Below are positions 7,757-16,779 of a stretch of 64,000 nucleotides of DNA, one piece after another. Both the position numbers and the translations under genes were made by a program. The notes under the pieces were generated by a model. The model was not told the DNA's origin, ran no database searches, and saw nothing but the letters and a program-made list of their open reading frames with translations. Within the stretch, counting starts at the first letter, position 1. The number at the start of each line of letters is the position of its first letter. Location of the stretch: positions 62,001-126,000 of the forward strand of contig CALWZC010000006.1 of the NCBI GenBank assembly GCA_944385935.1, read 5' to 3'. The stretch comes from an uncultured Anaerofilum sp. (GTDB taxonomy: Bacteria; Bacillota; Clostridia; Oscillospirales; Ruminococcaceae).

Positions 7757-8932
7757 TCAACTGTGAGAAGGGGAGTTGTGAGGAGGAACCTGTCCTGTTT
7801 GTTCCAGCAGTTTGTATAGTTCTGGTGAAAAGGAAAAGGCATCCATCAAGTTGTGTACTTCCTGAAGATAGCGTTTTCGTACAGCCATGGGAACCGGAGG
7901 CCGCTGGATAGCTCGAATCAAAATATTTTTAGGGGTATGGGCAAAGTCTACAAACTCCAATAGCTGGGTTTTGTAGCCACAATACTCCAACAGATTAGCC
8001 CGAATGGCATCGGTCATCAAAGCGGCTGTACGCTCTTTTACAATACCATAACGAGTAAGCAAAGAAAGATGGTTGCTTTTCATTTGGCTGTTGAGTTGGT
8101 GCTGGCAACAGGGCACAGAAAAAATCATCTTTGCTCCCCATTGCAAAGCATTAAACAGGGCAAAGTCTGTGGCAGTGTCACAGGCGTGAAGGGTAACAAC
8201 CATGTCCACAGCAAAAGGGGCAGAATAGCCGTTGATATCGCCCAGTTCAAAGCGTAGACCATCATACCCATAGGCTTGGGCGGAACGGTTGCATTTTTCA
8301 ATGACATCTGCCTTTAAATCCAGCCCTACCATCTCCACCGAAATGTTGCGAATTTGGGTAAGATAGTAGTACAGCACAAAGGTTAGATAGGACTTTCCAC
8401 ATCCAAAATCAATGATGTTTAAATGGGTGGGGTTTACTTGTCGGATATGGTCATCCACCATTTCCAAAAAGCGGTTAATTTGCCGGAACTTATCATACAT
8501 AGGTTTGGCAACTTTTCCTTCTTTGGTAAATACCCCCATATCCATCAAAGGGGGCACCTGTGTTCCCTCTGCAAGTATATATTGTTTGGTTCGGTTGTGT
8601 TGGGTATTGGTTTCCATGATGGAAGATTCCTTGTGACGTTTGGCGGTGACCTTGCCTTTTTTGGAAATCATCACATCCCACCGACTGTAAGCTGTCCATG
8701 CGTTTAGCTGTCGGTACTGCTCCATCAACTGGCACAAGTGAGAAAAAAGCTCTTGTTCAGAAATATTTTGGTGAAATACCTGTGTTTGTGTGTAGTTGGA
8801 ACACTGCCAACCACTTTGCTTTTTGCAAACTTCAGTTTTTTTATAAGGGTTTTGAGAAGTGGGTTTGCTAAGAACCAACTTTTGAGGGGTATCCTCTATG
8901 ATTGATTGTAGGGATTGCTGTAATTCTTCCAT
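7757..8932 (-). CDS. Class I SAM-dependent methyltransferase (PF13679-like)
   Basis: A 391-residue protein. The central methyltransferase core has the SAM-binding IIDFGCGKSYLTF motif (about residues 173-185), then VGLDLKADVI, and VVTLHACDTATDFAL, which is the pattern of the Methyltransf_32 family. The motif FSVPCCQHQL follows. The N-terminal ~110 residues are variable, and a conserved block LMDMGVFTKEGKV precedes the core. The substrate is unknown; related proteins are often guessed to act on RNA. A well-formed promoter lies upstream on the same strand, and GAGGATA precedes the ATG. Confidence 0.8.
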   Translation of the reverse strand: MEELQQSLQSIIEDTPQKLVLSKPTSQNPYKKTEVCKKQSGWQCSNYTQTQVFHQNISEQELFSHLCQLMEQYRQLNAWTAYSRWDVMISKKGKVTAKRHKESSIMETNTQHNRTKQYILAEGTQVPPLMDMGVFTKEGKVAKPMYDKFRQINRFLEMVDDHIRQVNPTHLNIIDFGCGKSYLTFVLYYYLTQIRNISVEMVGLDLKADVIEKCNRSAQAYGYDGLRFELGDINGYSAPFAVDMVVTLHACDTATDFALFNALQWGAKMIFSVPCCQHQLNSQMKSNHLSLLTRYGIVKERTAALMTDAIRANLLEYCGYKTQLLEFVDFAHTPKNILIRAIQRPPVPMAVRKRYLQEVHNLMDAFSFSPELYKLLEQTGQVPPHNSPSHS

Positions 8933-8996
8933 AATAGTATATCCTCATGTTCCCAAAAAATTTTGTGTTTATTCTGTACACTGGGAAGATAAAATT

Positions 8997-9025
8997 ATTG
9001 TATCATACCTCTTTCGGTTGTACAA
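8997..9025 (-). promoter_or_regulatory. Sigma-A-type promoter for the methyltransferase gene
   Basis: On the minus strand TTGTAC and TACAAT are separated by exactly 17 bases. The -10 lies about 65 bases before the ATG at 8932. The rest of the 8933-9231 gap carries the upstream region of the aminopeptidase gene, where I see no clear -35/-10 pair. Confidence 0.65.
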
Positions 9026-9231
9026 TTATAGGCAACAAGTTTCTGGATGATTTGGTTGAGAACCATCTGTTTTGGTCAAAAATAAGCACTTGGGTTATGA
9101 ATGGGATACTTTTTGTGACAATATCCCCTTTTCTCTGGTTGCGGAATGTGATAAGATAGAATTCGTATAGTAAATGTAAGTGGGCACGCCTTGCAAGCCC
9201 AAGATTTGAAAACAGAAAAGAGGAGCATTTC

Positions 9232-11022
9232 ATGCCAACAACAAACGAAAAGCTGGCTCTGCTGCGCCGTACCATGAAGGCGGTGAAGGCAGATGCCTGT
9301 TTTATTCCTTCTTCCGACCCCCACATGAGTGAGTATCTGCCAGCACATTGGCAGTCTCGCAGCTATTTCTCCGGTTTTACTGGTTCAGCAGGCACCTTGG
9401 TGGTCACAACCGATTCCAGTGCACTGTGGACAGATGGCCGATACTTTATTCAGGCAGAACGCCAGTTGGCAGAGAGCGAAATTCAACTGATGCGCATGGG
9501 GCAAAAAAATGTGCCCACAGTGGCCATGTGGCTTGCACAAGCATTGCAAGAAGGACAAACCCTTGCATTGGATGGAATGGTAACATCACAGGCTTTTGTA
9601 AATGACCTAAAAAAAGCCTTTGGTAACAAAGAAGTCCATATCAAGGATGTGGATTTAGTAGCCGGAAACTGGGAGGACCGTCCTCCAGTGCCTTCTACAC
9701 AATGCTATGTCCATGAGCTGTGCTATACAGGTTTGACCGCTGCCCAAAAGCTGGAAAATCTGCGCAGTGAACTGGATAAGGAAAAAGCTACTGCGGTATT
9801 GCTCACTCGGTTGGATTCCATTGCATGGCTCACCAATCTGAGAGCTTCGGATATTTCCTATAACCCCTTTGCTTTGAGCTTTGCTTTTGTTAGCAAAACC
9901 AAGGCTTTGCTGTTTATTGACGCTTCCCGTTTGCCCGGCGATGCCCTTGCTATGTTGCGAGAAAACAACATTGAGGTGAGAGGCTATGGGGAGATTCGTA
10001 GCTGGCTGAAACAAAATACCCAGCCAGAAACTGTACTGGCAGATGCTGGTTCTGTAAGTTATGGATTGTGGCAAGAATTAGAAAGCAATCCGGCTTTCAC
10101 CATTGTGGAGGGCAAAGAGCCTGTACAGATACTAAAGGGAGTAAAAAATCCCACCGAAATTGAAAACTTAAAAAATGCACATAAAAAAGATGGAGCTGCT
10201 ATGGTGCGTTTCCAGATGGAGCTGGAACGCCGTATAGCAAATGGAGAGCGTACAACAGAATGTGACATCGCTTCTATGTTGCGAAATGTTCGGTTTGTAC
10301 AGCCTGCTTGTGTAGGGGAAAGTTTTGACACCATCGCCGCATATGGTGCAAATGCTGCCATGATGCACTATAGCGCACAACCTGCCACCTGTGCGGTACT
10401 GGAGCCAAAAGGCTTTTTGCTGGTGGACAGTGGTGCACAATATCTGGATGGTACCACCGACATTACCCGTACCTATGCATTGGGAGAATTGACCCAGCAA
10501 CAAAAATGGTGGTATACACTGGTACTAAAGAGCCATATTGATATTGCCCAAGCAGTATTTATGGAAGGCTGCACAGGTGGAAATTTGGATATTCTCGCCC
10601 GTAGTGCTATGTGGAAGCAAGGTCTGGATTATCGCTGTGGTACAGGTCATGGAGTAGGCTTTTTGGGCGGTGTTCACGAAGGCCCTCAAGGATTGCGTAT
10701 TTCCAATAATGTTGTATTCCAGCCCGGTATGACCGTTACCGATGAGCCCGGTATTTATGAAGAAGGGCAGGTAGGTATCCGTATTGAAAATGAATTGCTC
10801 TGTGTAAAGCATCAAGAAACAGCATACGGCACGTTCCTCGCCTTTGAGCCATTTACATATTGTCCCATTGATACCACCCCTGTATTGGTGGATATGCTCA
10901 CCAAAGAGGAATTGGATTGGCTAAATAACTACCATGCTATGGTATTGGAGCAGATTTCTCCCTTATTAAATGCACAAGAAGTTGCATGGCTAACCAAAAA
11001 ATGTGCACCTTTGCACCAATAA
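9232..11022 (+). CDS. Xaa-Pro aminopeptidase (aminopeptidase P, M24B)
   Basis: A 596-residue aminopeptidase P that removes N-terminal residues preceding proline. Two creatinase-like N-terminal domains (about 1-310) precede the pita-bread catalytic domain. The five metal ligands are visible: Asp399 and Asp410 (VDSGAQYLDGTTDITRTY), His473 (GTGHGVGF), Glu505 (DEPGIY) and Glu519 (RIENELL). This three-domain length matches the eukaryotic-type long form also common in Clostridia and Bacteroidetes. GAGGAG stands before the ATG. It is monocistronic and ends at a strong terminator shared with the convergent PHP phosphatase gene. Confidence 0.93.
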   Translation: MPTTNEKLALLRRTMKAVKADACFIPSSDPHMSEYLPAHWQSRSYFSGFTGSAGTLVVTTDSSALWTDGRYFIQAERQLAESEIQLMRMGQKNVPTVAMWLAQALQEGQTLALDGMVTSQAFVNDLKKAFGNKEVHIKDVDLVAGNWEDRPPVPSTQCYVHELCYTGLTAAQKLENLRSELDKEKATAVLLTRLDSIAWLTNLRASDISYNPFALSFAFVSKTKALLFIDASRLPGDALAMLRENNIEVRGYGEIRSWLKQNTQPETVLADAGSVSYGLWQELESNPAFTIVEGKEPVQILKGVKNPTEIENLKNAHKKDGAAMVRFQMELERRIANGERTTECDIASMLRNVRFVQPACVGESFDTIAAYGANAAMMHYSAQPATCAVLEPKGFLLVDSGAQYLDGTTDITRTYALGELTQQQKWWYTLVLKSHIDIAQAVFMEGCTGGNLDILARSAMWKQGLDYRCGTGHGVGFLGGVHEGPQGLRISNNVVFQPGMTVTDEPGIYEEGQVGIRIENELLCVKHQETAYGTFLAFEPFTYCPIDTTPVLVDMLTKEELDWLNNYHAMVLEQISPLLNAQEVAWLTKKCAPLHQ

Positions 11023-11029
11023 AAATTGA

Positions 11030-11066
11030 ACAAAAACTCTCCTGCTTTTTGGCAGGAGAGTTTTTG
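11030..11066. terminator. Intrinsic terminator, bidirectional
   Basis: A stem of about ten base pairs (ACTCTCCTGC/GCAGGAGAGT) with a short T-rich loop and flanking A and T runs, between two convergent genes. Confidence 0.88.
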
Positions 11067-11070
11067 TTTG

Positions 11071-11916
11071 TTATAAATCAATATCTTGCAAATTACAAGG
11101 TACAAAGCCCTCTTTTGTCAATACAAAAATTTCTTTGAAGCCGGCGTATTTTGCTCGTTGAGCGCAACGGTCATAGCCATATAGCAGGGACTCTTGCTGG
11201 TGAGAATCGGCTGTGATGGTAAGCATTGCTTTTTTTTCTGCCAATCGTTTCAGCAATCTGTCATCAGGATAGGCTTCCTCTCGCCAGCCTCGCCAGATAG
11301 CACCAGTGTTCATTTCAAAGCAAACGCCTTGCTCTATACAAGCATCCAGTGCTTCCAAAGCCAAATTGAGATAGCCTTTGTCCTGTTCGTCAAAAAGAAC
11401 CCCGTTTCGATTGGTTTTTACAATCAAATCAAAATGCCCCAAAATGGTTGGCTTATATTGTGCCACCTGTACCACCTGTTGATAGTATTCTTGTAGCATT
11501 TTTATTGTATTTCCGCCAAATCCCTGCAAAATACACTGTTGCATCACTTCTGTGGACAGGTCTACAGGATACAGGGTACCATTTTCTGCGCCGTAAATGG
11601 CGTGAACACTGCCAATGGTGTAGTCATATTCTCCTTTTGAGGGAAAGGGTGCCAAAGAGTCATATTCTATCCCACAAAGAATATCCATCCGCTGTGCGTA
11701 TTCCTGTTGAAGTTGAGCAATGTCCAGTTTGTACTGGTTGGTTTGATCGGGTGTCATGCAATAGCTGGTATCTGCGGGGGTGTAAATATGCCCAGAAAAA
11801 CCAAGGGTTTGGATTCCCTGTTTATAGGCCGCTTGTGCCATTTGTGCAGGGGAGTTTTTTCCGTCGCAATAGGTAGTATGGGTATGTACACTGCTGGTAA
11901 GATACAATTTGCTCAT
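11071..11916 (-). CDS. PHP-domain phosphatase, HisJ (histidinol-phosphatase) family
   Basis: A 281-residue PHP-fold hydrolase. The start is set at 11916 because AGGAG stands eight bases before it. The first metal-binding motif is HTHTTYCDG (His11, His13), followed by LGFSGHIYTPADTSYCM, GIEYDS, and the C-terminal ITADSHQQES motif. HisJ enzymes dephosphorylate histidinol phosphate in histidine synthesis, but there are no his genes nearby, so another phosphoester substrate is possible. The upstream region contains the terminator of the preceding gene, so it likely has its own promoter or depends on read-through. Confidence 0.83.
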   Translation of the reverse strand: MSKLYLTSSVHTHTTYCDGKNSPAQMAQAAYKQGIQTLGFSGHIYTPADTSYCMTPDQTNQYKLDIAQLQQEYAQRMDILCGIEYDSLAPFPSKGEYDYTIGSVHAIYGAENGTLYPVDLSTEVMQQCILQGFGGNTIKMLQEYYQQVVQVAQYKPTILGHFDLIVKTNRNGVLFDEQDKGYLNLALEALDACIEQGVCFEMNTGAIWRGWREEAYPDDRLLKRLAEKKAMLTITADSHQQESLLYGYDRCAQRAKYAGFKEIFVLTKEGFVPCNLQDIDL

Positions 11917-11931
11917 GGTGTTGCTCCTGTT

Positions 11932-11992
11932 TAAAAAAATATCTGCTAAAGTTTTCAACATTTCACTAACAATTCGTTGAAAACTTTAGCAG
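11932..11992 (-). terminator. Strong intrinsic terminator (17-bp stem)
   Basis: On the minus strand, just after the stop codon at 12000, a perfect 17-base inverted repeat (CTGCTAAAGTTTTCAAC and its complement) encloses a 16-base loop and is followed by ATATTTTTTT. The T run ends about 16 bases before the start of the HisJ-family gene. Confidence 0.85.
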
Positions 11993-11999
11993 TCTTATT

Positions 12000-12830
12000 T
12001 TACTCTGTTTTTTTACCTGCTGCAACAAAATTCGGCAAAACAGCAAGAACTACCCACAAAAGTGAAAAAATAACCATAACAAAGGCAGAGGTAACAAGGC
12101 TAGGCCGCAAGGGGGACAGCCATGATTGGAGAGCATCGTTTATCAAGGTGTATTCGGAAGCAGTGCCTTCCAACAGGGGAAGCTGTACAAAACCTCTTAT
12201 TACAAACAGCAAAACAGCCGATAATCCGGTTGCTGTTGCCAATGCCAAACATATAGATTTTTTACGCAAAGGGGGAAGAAACAATCCCAATAGACCCAAT
12301 GCCCCCAAGACCAAAGCTATTAAGCCAGTGGGCATTATAGATTGCCATTGCTCTACTTCATATAAATATTGTCGCAGAACTTCCACAGAGGGCAACTCCA
12401 TAGCTTGCTGTTCCAATCGGTTTCCTTCCTGCTCCAGCAAATCAGCTTTTGCAGAGATTTCCTCCGTTGGTTCCAAGTTTTGTGCAGCCAACTGTTCCAA
12501 AAGGGCTTCCTTCATTTGGGTGCCAGCAGTGGGAAGGAGTGCAATTTCTTTTCCGGTGAGTTGAACGTCTGCGGCATTAACAAGAGTTTCTTGCAATGTA
12601 GCCACATCTGGAGCCTCTACCCCTGCTGCTTGCGCCAACAAATCCAGTTGTTCAAAAAGATATTGTGCTTGTTGTGGCAGATATTTTTGCTGTAAGCTAG
12701 GCAGTAAGGCTTGTGTATCAATCTGTTGCCATACAACAATGAGGCAAGCCTGTTGAAGCGCAGCAACCAGCAACAAAACCGAAGCAGCCCAGCGCAATGC
12801 AGAAAGCCAAGAAGATGACATTTTTTTCAT
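12000..12830 (-). CDS. Membrane protein of unknown function
   Basis: A 276-residue protein with a hydrophobic N-terminal helix (about residues 12-33), a roughly 130-residue hydrophilic stretch rich in Gln, Glu and Leu that should be extracellular and largely helical, and three C-terminal membrane helices (about 167-187, 192-212, 247-270). I do not recognise the family. AGGAGG precedes the ATG. It follows the sortase gene by 18 bases on the same strand, so the two are probably one transcript and may function together at the cell surface. No LPxTG-like motif is visible in it. Confidence 0.65.
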   Translation of the reverse strand: MKKMSSSWLSALRWAASVLLLVAALQQACLIVVWQQIDTQALLPSLQQKYLPQQAQYLFEQLDLLAQAAGVEAPDVATLQETLVNAADVQLTGKEIALLPTAGTQMKEALLEQLAAQNLEPTEEISAKADLLEQEGNRLEQQAMELPSVEVLRQYLYEVEQWQSIMPTGLIALVLGALGLLGLFLPPLRKKSICLALATATGLSAVLLFVIRGFVQLPLLEGTASEYTLINDALQSWLSPLRPSLVTSAFVMVIFSLLWVVLAVLPNFVAAGKKTE

Positions 12831-12848
12831 TGTGGTGTATCCTCCTTG

Positions 12849-13499
12849 TTATTTTTGCAAAGGCCGAGAATACACCGGCTTGCAGTACACAAAAAAGCGA
12901 TAGGGAGTAGCAGAAAGCTGGTCAAAGGGATAACAGGTGTAAACAATGAGTTCTTCCTCTGTGGAGTTTAGGTCATAGGTGGTGGTATCGGTTGCCCGTA
13001 CTACTTCGGTACGAACAACCTCATATTCGTACTCCCCATAGTATAAATCCAGCAAAACTTTGCTTCCCTCTTTTACATCGCCCAAAGTATGAAAATAGCT
13101 GTTGTTGTGGGAGGCCATCAACATTTGCAGACCTCCGCCGGGGATTCTGTCCTGACGGTCGGCATAGAAACAACCACCTTTGTTCAGGTCGCTATTGTTA
13201 TCTCCAAAAATAACATTACAGGAAATGTTAGCATCAGGAATGGTCATAGTTCCAATAGCAGTATGTTTTTCGGGCCATCCTCCAAAATCCATAATATTGA
13301 TGGGGGCATGGGCTGATGTCTCTTTTTGTATTTCTGCAGGCAAAGTGGAAAGCTGCTGAATCACATCTTGCTGAGCAGTAAGGGAACTAAATTGAAAGGT
13401 TTGTGGCTGCCATTGAAACTGGTTTTTACTGTTCCATACCAAAGCAGCACAGCCTATAAAAAGTACAAGCCCAGCAAGAGCTTTTGCTATCCATTGCAT
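12849..13499 (-). CDS. Sortase, class D-like
   Basis: A 216-residue sortase that cleaves a sorting motif on surface proteins and joins them to the cell wall. One N-terminal membrane helix (about 5-23) anchors it. The catalytic triad is His131 (MASHNN), Cys189 (IVYTCYPF) and Arg201 (TPYRFFVYC). TCYPF after the cysteine strand is the class D style. The start at 13499 follows GGAG at seven bases, whereas an ATG ten codons upstream lacks a site. It is preceded by the prs terminator and followed by an unknown membrane protein gene. No substrate with a sorting signal is in the window. Confidence 0.85.
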   Translation of the reverse strand: MQWIAKALAGLVLFIGCAALVWNSKNQFQWQPQTFQFSSLTAQQDVIQQLSTLPAEIQKETSAHAPINIMDFGGWPEKHTAIGTMTIPDANISCNVIFGDNNSDLNKGGCFYADRQDRIPGGGLQMLMASHNNSYFHTLGDVKEGSKVLLDLYYGEYEYEVVRTEVVRATDTTTYDLNSTEEELIVYTCYPFDQLSATPYRFFVYCKPVYSRPLQK

Positions 13500-13548
13500 A
13501 AAAGTTTCTCCTTTCTTATTTTGCAACATTCTTTAAAAAAGCAACTAC

Positions 13549-13579
13549 AAAAAACCCTGCACAGTAGGTGCAGGGTTAA
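13549..13579 (-). terminator. Intrinsic terminator after prs
   Basis: On the minus strand the stem AACCCTGCAC/GTGCAGGGTT is followed by a run of T. It separates prs from the sortase gene. Confidence 0.85.
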
Positions 13580-13595
13580 AAGAACCAAAGAGGAA

Positions 13596-14747
13596 TTAGC
13601 CGTTGCGATGTTTGTCCAGCAACTGCTTAATTTTGGTATGGGGATCAATTACATCACTTACAGACATATCATTGTTCAAAGCCAAGATAAAGTATGCAAT
13701 GTATTTGCATACATCTACCTCATGGAACCAAGGACGAGACAACAGCTCGGGGCTGCGGTAGGTGAGGTTTGTACCCAATACGCCAGTAATGATGCCTTCT
13801 TCCACTGCTTTGTCAAAAGAAGCTACACCATTGGTGAAGATGCCATAGGTTGCATAAGCAAAGATACGGTTTGCACCACGACGCTTTAGCTCATAGCCAA
13901 TGTCCAGCATACTTTCACCAGAGGAAATAATATCATCTGCAATAAATACATCTTTGCCTTGTACGCTTTCACCCAGATACTCATGGGCAACAATGGGGTT
14001 ACGGCCATTGACAATGCGGCTGTAATCACGACGCTTGTAGAACATACCCAAGTTTACACCCAAAACACTGGCGTAATACATATTACGGTTCATCGCACCT
14101 TCATCGGGGCTGATAACCATAAAGTTATCACGGTCGGGTTGTAGGTCGGGGAACTCACGCAGCAGAGTTTTTAGAACCTGATAGGTGGGCATAACATTGT
14201 CAAAGCCCATCAGAGGAACAGCATTTTGAACACGGGGGTCATGAGCGTCAAAGGTAACAATATTTGCAACACCCATGTTTTGCAGCTCCTGCAAAGCGAA
14301 AGCACAGTCTAAGCTTTCACGGTAGCTGCGGCGGTGCTGACGGCTGCCATAGAGCATGGGCATAATTACGTTGATACGGTGTGCCTTACCACTGGCTGCC
14401 TGAATTAAACGTTTCAAATCTTGGAAGTGGTCATCGGGAGACATAAAATTCTCGTGGCCAAACATCTTGTACTTGCAGTTGTAATTTCCCATATCGGTGA
14501 TGATATACAGGTCATCGCCACGAATGGTCTTTTTAATCATGCCTTTGCCATCACCAGACGAAAAACGGGGGCATTCGCTAGGAACAATAAAACTTTCCAC
14601 GGGGTTGCCGGCTTCATTGGACCAACTGGTCAAGTGCTGGTCAATCAATTTTGCCTGCTCGTCTGCACCGGGGGCAACAATCAAACCCAGTTCGGCAACA
14701 TTGTTTTTTGCTGCCATAATGTCTTTTGCATTATTTGCCTGTACCAT
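13596..14747 (-). CDS. prs: Ribose-phosphate pyrophosphokinase (PRPP synthetase)
   Basis: Makes phosphoribosyl pyrophosphate from ribose 5-phosphate and ATP, the precursor of nucleotides, histidine and tryptophan. The 383-residue protein has the PRPP-binding loop DVFIADDIISSGES (about 266-279) and the conserved segments YGSRQHRRSYRES and TFDAHDPR. It is about 65 residues longer than the classical ~315-residue enzymes, with an N-terminal extension. GAGGAG precedes the ATG. A small hairpin with a six-base-pair stem sits in the leader near 14796-14812 but has no T run. It is monocistronic, ending at a clear terminator. Confidence 0.92.
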   Translation of the reverse strand: MVQANNAKDIMAAKNNVAELGLIVAPGADEQAKLIDQHLTSWSNEAGNPVESFIVPSECPRFSSGDGKGMIKKTIRGDDLYIITDMGNYNCKYKMFGHENFMSPDDHFQDLKRLIQAASGKAHRINVIMPMLYGSRQHRRSYRESLDCAFALQELQNMGVANIVTFDAHDPRVQNAVPLMGFDNVMPTYQVLKTLLREFPDLQPDRDNFMVISPDEGAMNRNMYYASVLGVNLGMFYKRRDYSRIVNGRNPIVAHEYLGESVQGKDVFIADDIISSGESMLDIGYELKRRGANRIFAYATYGIFTNGVASFDKAVEEGIITGVLGTNLTYRSPELLSRPWFHEVDVCKYIAYFILALNNDMSVSDVIDPHTKIKQLLDKHRNG

Positions 14748-14982
14748 TCTTAATACTCCTCAAATGAACTTGATAATGGGTGGATGATTTTGGCTGTCCT
14801 GCAAGGCAGGAGACAACACTATTTTCAACTTATTCTACCACAATTCGACGAAAAATCACATTTCTTTTTTTGCTTTTCTCATATTTTCTGTGTCTTGCTA
14901 TGAAAAAAACTCTTGTATAGCAAAAAAGTAGAACTTCTGCATAAGATTTTACCTAAATTTTTCATTTATCAAACAAAAGCAC

Positions 14983-15025
14983 AAAAGAGCTGCCTTTTTT
15001 CATGTAGAAAAAGGCGGCTCTTTTT
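14983..15025 (-). terminator. Intrinsic terminator
   Basis: A long stem (AAAGAGC-GCCTTTTTT paired with its near-complement, one G-T type mismatch) lies just after the stop of the glycoside-hydrolase-like gene on the minus strand and is followed by T-rich sequence. A and T runs flank both sides. Confidence 0.75.
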
Positions 15026-15033
15026 AGAATCAT

Positions 15034-16152
15034 TTATCCAATAACCAATTGAGAGAAACCATTTTGCTCTGCCAACTGACGCAAGGTTTCATCTGGTGCA
15101 GTAGCAAAGCGCAAACCTTTGAATTTTTCACCACTGGCAGATGCTACACTACTAAATACCAAACTGGGGTCAGGCATTTCAGAAGGAAGTTCTATCAACA
15201 ACCGTTCCATAGAGAGACTTCCCACAGGAACGCCAGCAGGAATAAGGTCTTCCCCTGTTACCGCAGCAGCAGAGTATTGGAACCAACATTTTGCGCCCTT
15301 TTCTGACAAAGCGGACTGCAACTGTTGGATGGTTTCATTGAGAACAGCATCAAAACTCTTACCAGCAGTATCCCCAAAGGCTGCCCCAGCCAAGCTTTTT
15401 ACTTGTGGGAATTGCAAGCCTCGGAAAATAACCTGTTTGTATCCCAAGGAAACGGCCTCTAATGCCAAATCTTTAATATATTGCTGTGCTCCGGCAGAAT
15501 AGGGATTTAACCAAGGTTTGCCCCCAGCTGCAACAGAATTATCTAACCATAGCATTCCCTGACCACTAGTACCATATTCAACAGCAATGGTTCTGTCGGT
15601 GTATGGAGCAATGGGGTCTTGGTATGCCCAAATTTCTGCCACAGGAATAATTCCTGCTTGCTGGAACGCAGAGGCGGCAGCAGCGGCGTCAAAGGGAGTA
15701 GCAGAAAGACTACCGGCTGCCAAAGGAACGGTAGACGCATAATGGACAACGCCATCCCCTGTTTTTAGAGGTATTACAGCGTATTTTACCCCCTGTGCAG
15801 CCAACTGCTGTGCTGTTTGTTGGGCAATTTCTCCATTTGCTACCGACTCAATAGAAACCACACTCCAATCCCCTTGGGGTTCTGGTTCTGGGGTTGGTTC
15901 CGGTGTGGGAGAAGGTGTTGCTTCTGGGTCTGGTGTGGCAGATACTTCTGGAGTATCAGTAGAAGTGGATTCATTTTTGAGTACAGAATACCATACATGA
16001 GCCCCCATATCCAAAATAGGAGGTGCCAAAAAATAGCTTGCACCAAACAGTACAACTAGCAATAATATCCATCGAAAAATTCTACGCCGACGAAATTTTC
16101 CTGTGTCAAAGCTGCCTTTATAGTGCTTGATTTTTTTCCCTTTTCGATTCAT
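15034..16152 (-). CDS. Putative glycoside hydrolase (DUF4015-like), membrane anchored
   Basis: A 372-residue protein. A basic N-terminus is followed by one membrane helix (about 28-46), a Pro/Thr/Glu linker with PTPEPTPEPEP (about 70-93), and an extracellular domain from about residue 95. The domain has features of the DUF4015 putative glycosidase family: WSVVSIES..., AVIPLKTGDGVVHYAS, GIIPVAEIWAYQDP, WLNPYSAGAQQYIKDLALEAVSLGYKQVIF in pattern (TIM-barrel-like). The substrate is unknown, perhaps cell wall or surface glycan. It starts 15 bases after the RnfA-like gene with GGAGGTG before the ATG, so it appears to be the last gene of the rpe-rnfDEA unit. Confidence 0.72.
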   Translation of the reverse strand: MNRKGKKIKHYKGSFDTGKFRRRRIFRWILLLVVLFGASYFLAPPILDMGAHVWYSVLKNESTSTDTPEVSATPDPEATPSPTPEPTPEPEPQGDWSVVSIESVANGEIAQQTAQQLAAQGVKYAVIPLKTGDGVVHYASTVPLAAGSLSATPFDAAAAASAFQQAGIIPVAEIWAYQDPIAPYTDRTIAVEYGTSGQGMLWLDNSVAAGGKPWLNPYSAGAQQYIKDLALEAVSLGYKQVIFRGLQFPQVKSLAGAAFGDTAGKSFDAVLNETIQQLQSALSEKGAKCWFQYSAAAVTGEDLIPAGVPVGSLSMERLLIELPSEMPDPSLVFSSVASASGEKFKGLRFATAPDETLRQLAEQNGFSQLVIG

Positions 16153-16167
16153 ACTACTGCACCTCCA

Positions 16168-16779
16168 TCAAATGGCAGCCATGTGGCCAGTGAATCCGTA
16201 AATGGCTAAAGCAAGCACCGCAATATACAATAGGGTAACAGGCAAGCCTTGGAAGGTGTTGGGCACAGCTCTCTGCCGAATTTTTCGCTGGCCTTCTGTT
16301 ACAATCATTACGGCAAGGGTATAACCCAACCCAGAACCTAAGGAAAAACCCATTGTTTGGGCAAAGGTGAAGTTTTGCGCTGTGGTCAAAAACAAGCAAC
16401 CCAAAATGGCACAGTTAAATGTTGCCATAGGCAAAACCGGCAACACTTTGGAGGCCCAAGATACTTTGGAAACTCCCAGAACAACCACCACAATTCCCAA
16501 AGCAATGCTGGCACATACAAGCATAACCACAGGACGTATTACTGCACGCCAAGACAGCGCAGATAGTAAATAGCGGTTGAATAAAAAGGCAAAAGGTGCA
16601 CTGATAAGCTGAATGGTACACAAACAACCACAAAAGATAATACTGCTTACAGAAACATCATCTACCAGCTTTACCAAGCGGGAAACACCCAAAGCACGGC
16701 TGAACACAGCATTTTGTGCAAAAACAGCCACTATAGCATATAGGAAAAAGGAGGAAAGGGATTCCAGTAAAAGTGTCAT
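16168..16779 (-). CDS. RnfA-like (Rnf/Nqr family) membrane subunit, degenerate
   Basis: A 203-residue polytopic protein with the Rnf-Nqr fold (PF02508): FLYAIVAVFAQNAVFSRALG at the N-terminus and LPMATFNCAILG in the middle mark it as RnfA-type. In working Rnf and Nqr complexes RnfA and RnfE each give two cysteines to an iron-sulfur centre within the membrane. Here the first is replaced (LGVS, Ser33 in place of the LGLC cysteine) and only Cys123 (NCAIL) remains. The ATG overlaps the stop of the RnfE-like gene (ATGA). Homology is confident; electron transfer activity is doubtful. Confidence 0.82.
   Translation of the reverse strand: MTLLLESLSSFFLYAIVAVFAQNAVFSRALGVSRLVKLVDDVSVSSIIFCGCLCTIQLISAPFAFLFNRYLLSALSWRAVIRPVVMLVCASIALGIVVVVLGVSKVSWASKVLPVLPMATFNCAILGCLFLTTAQNFTFAQTMGFSLGSGLGYTLAVMIVTEGQRKIRQRAVPNTFQGLPVTLLYIAVLALAIYGFTGHMAAI

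Noticed and set aside
7742..7760. TTGACA and TATAAT on the minus strand as a promoter pair for the His-rich GTPase gene
   Set aside because: They are only 7 bases apart, so they cannot be the -35 and -10 of one promoter. The TATAAT may still be a -10 with a poor -35.
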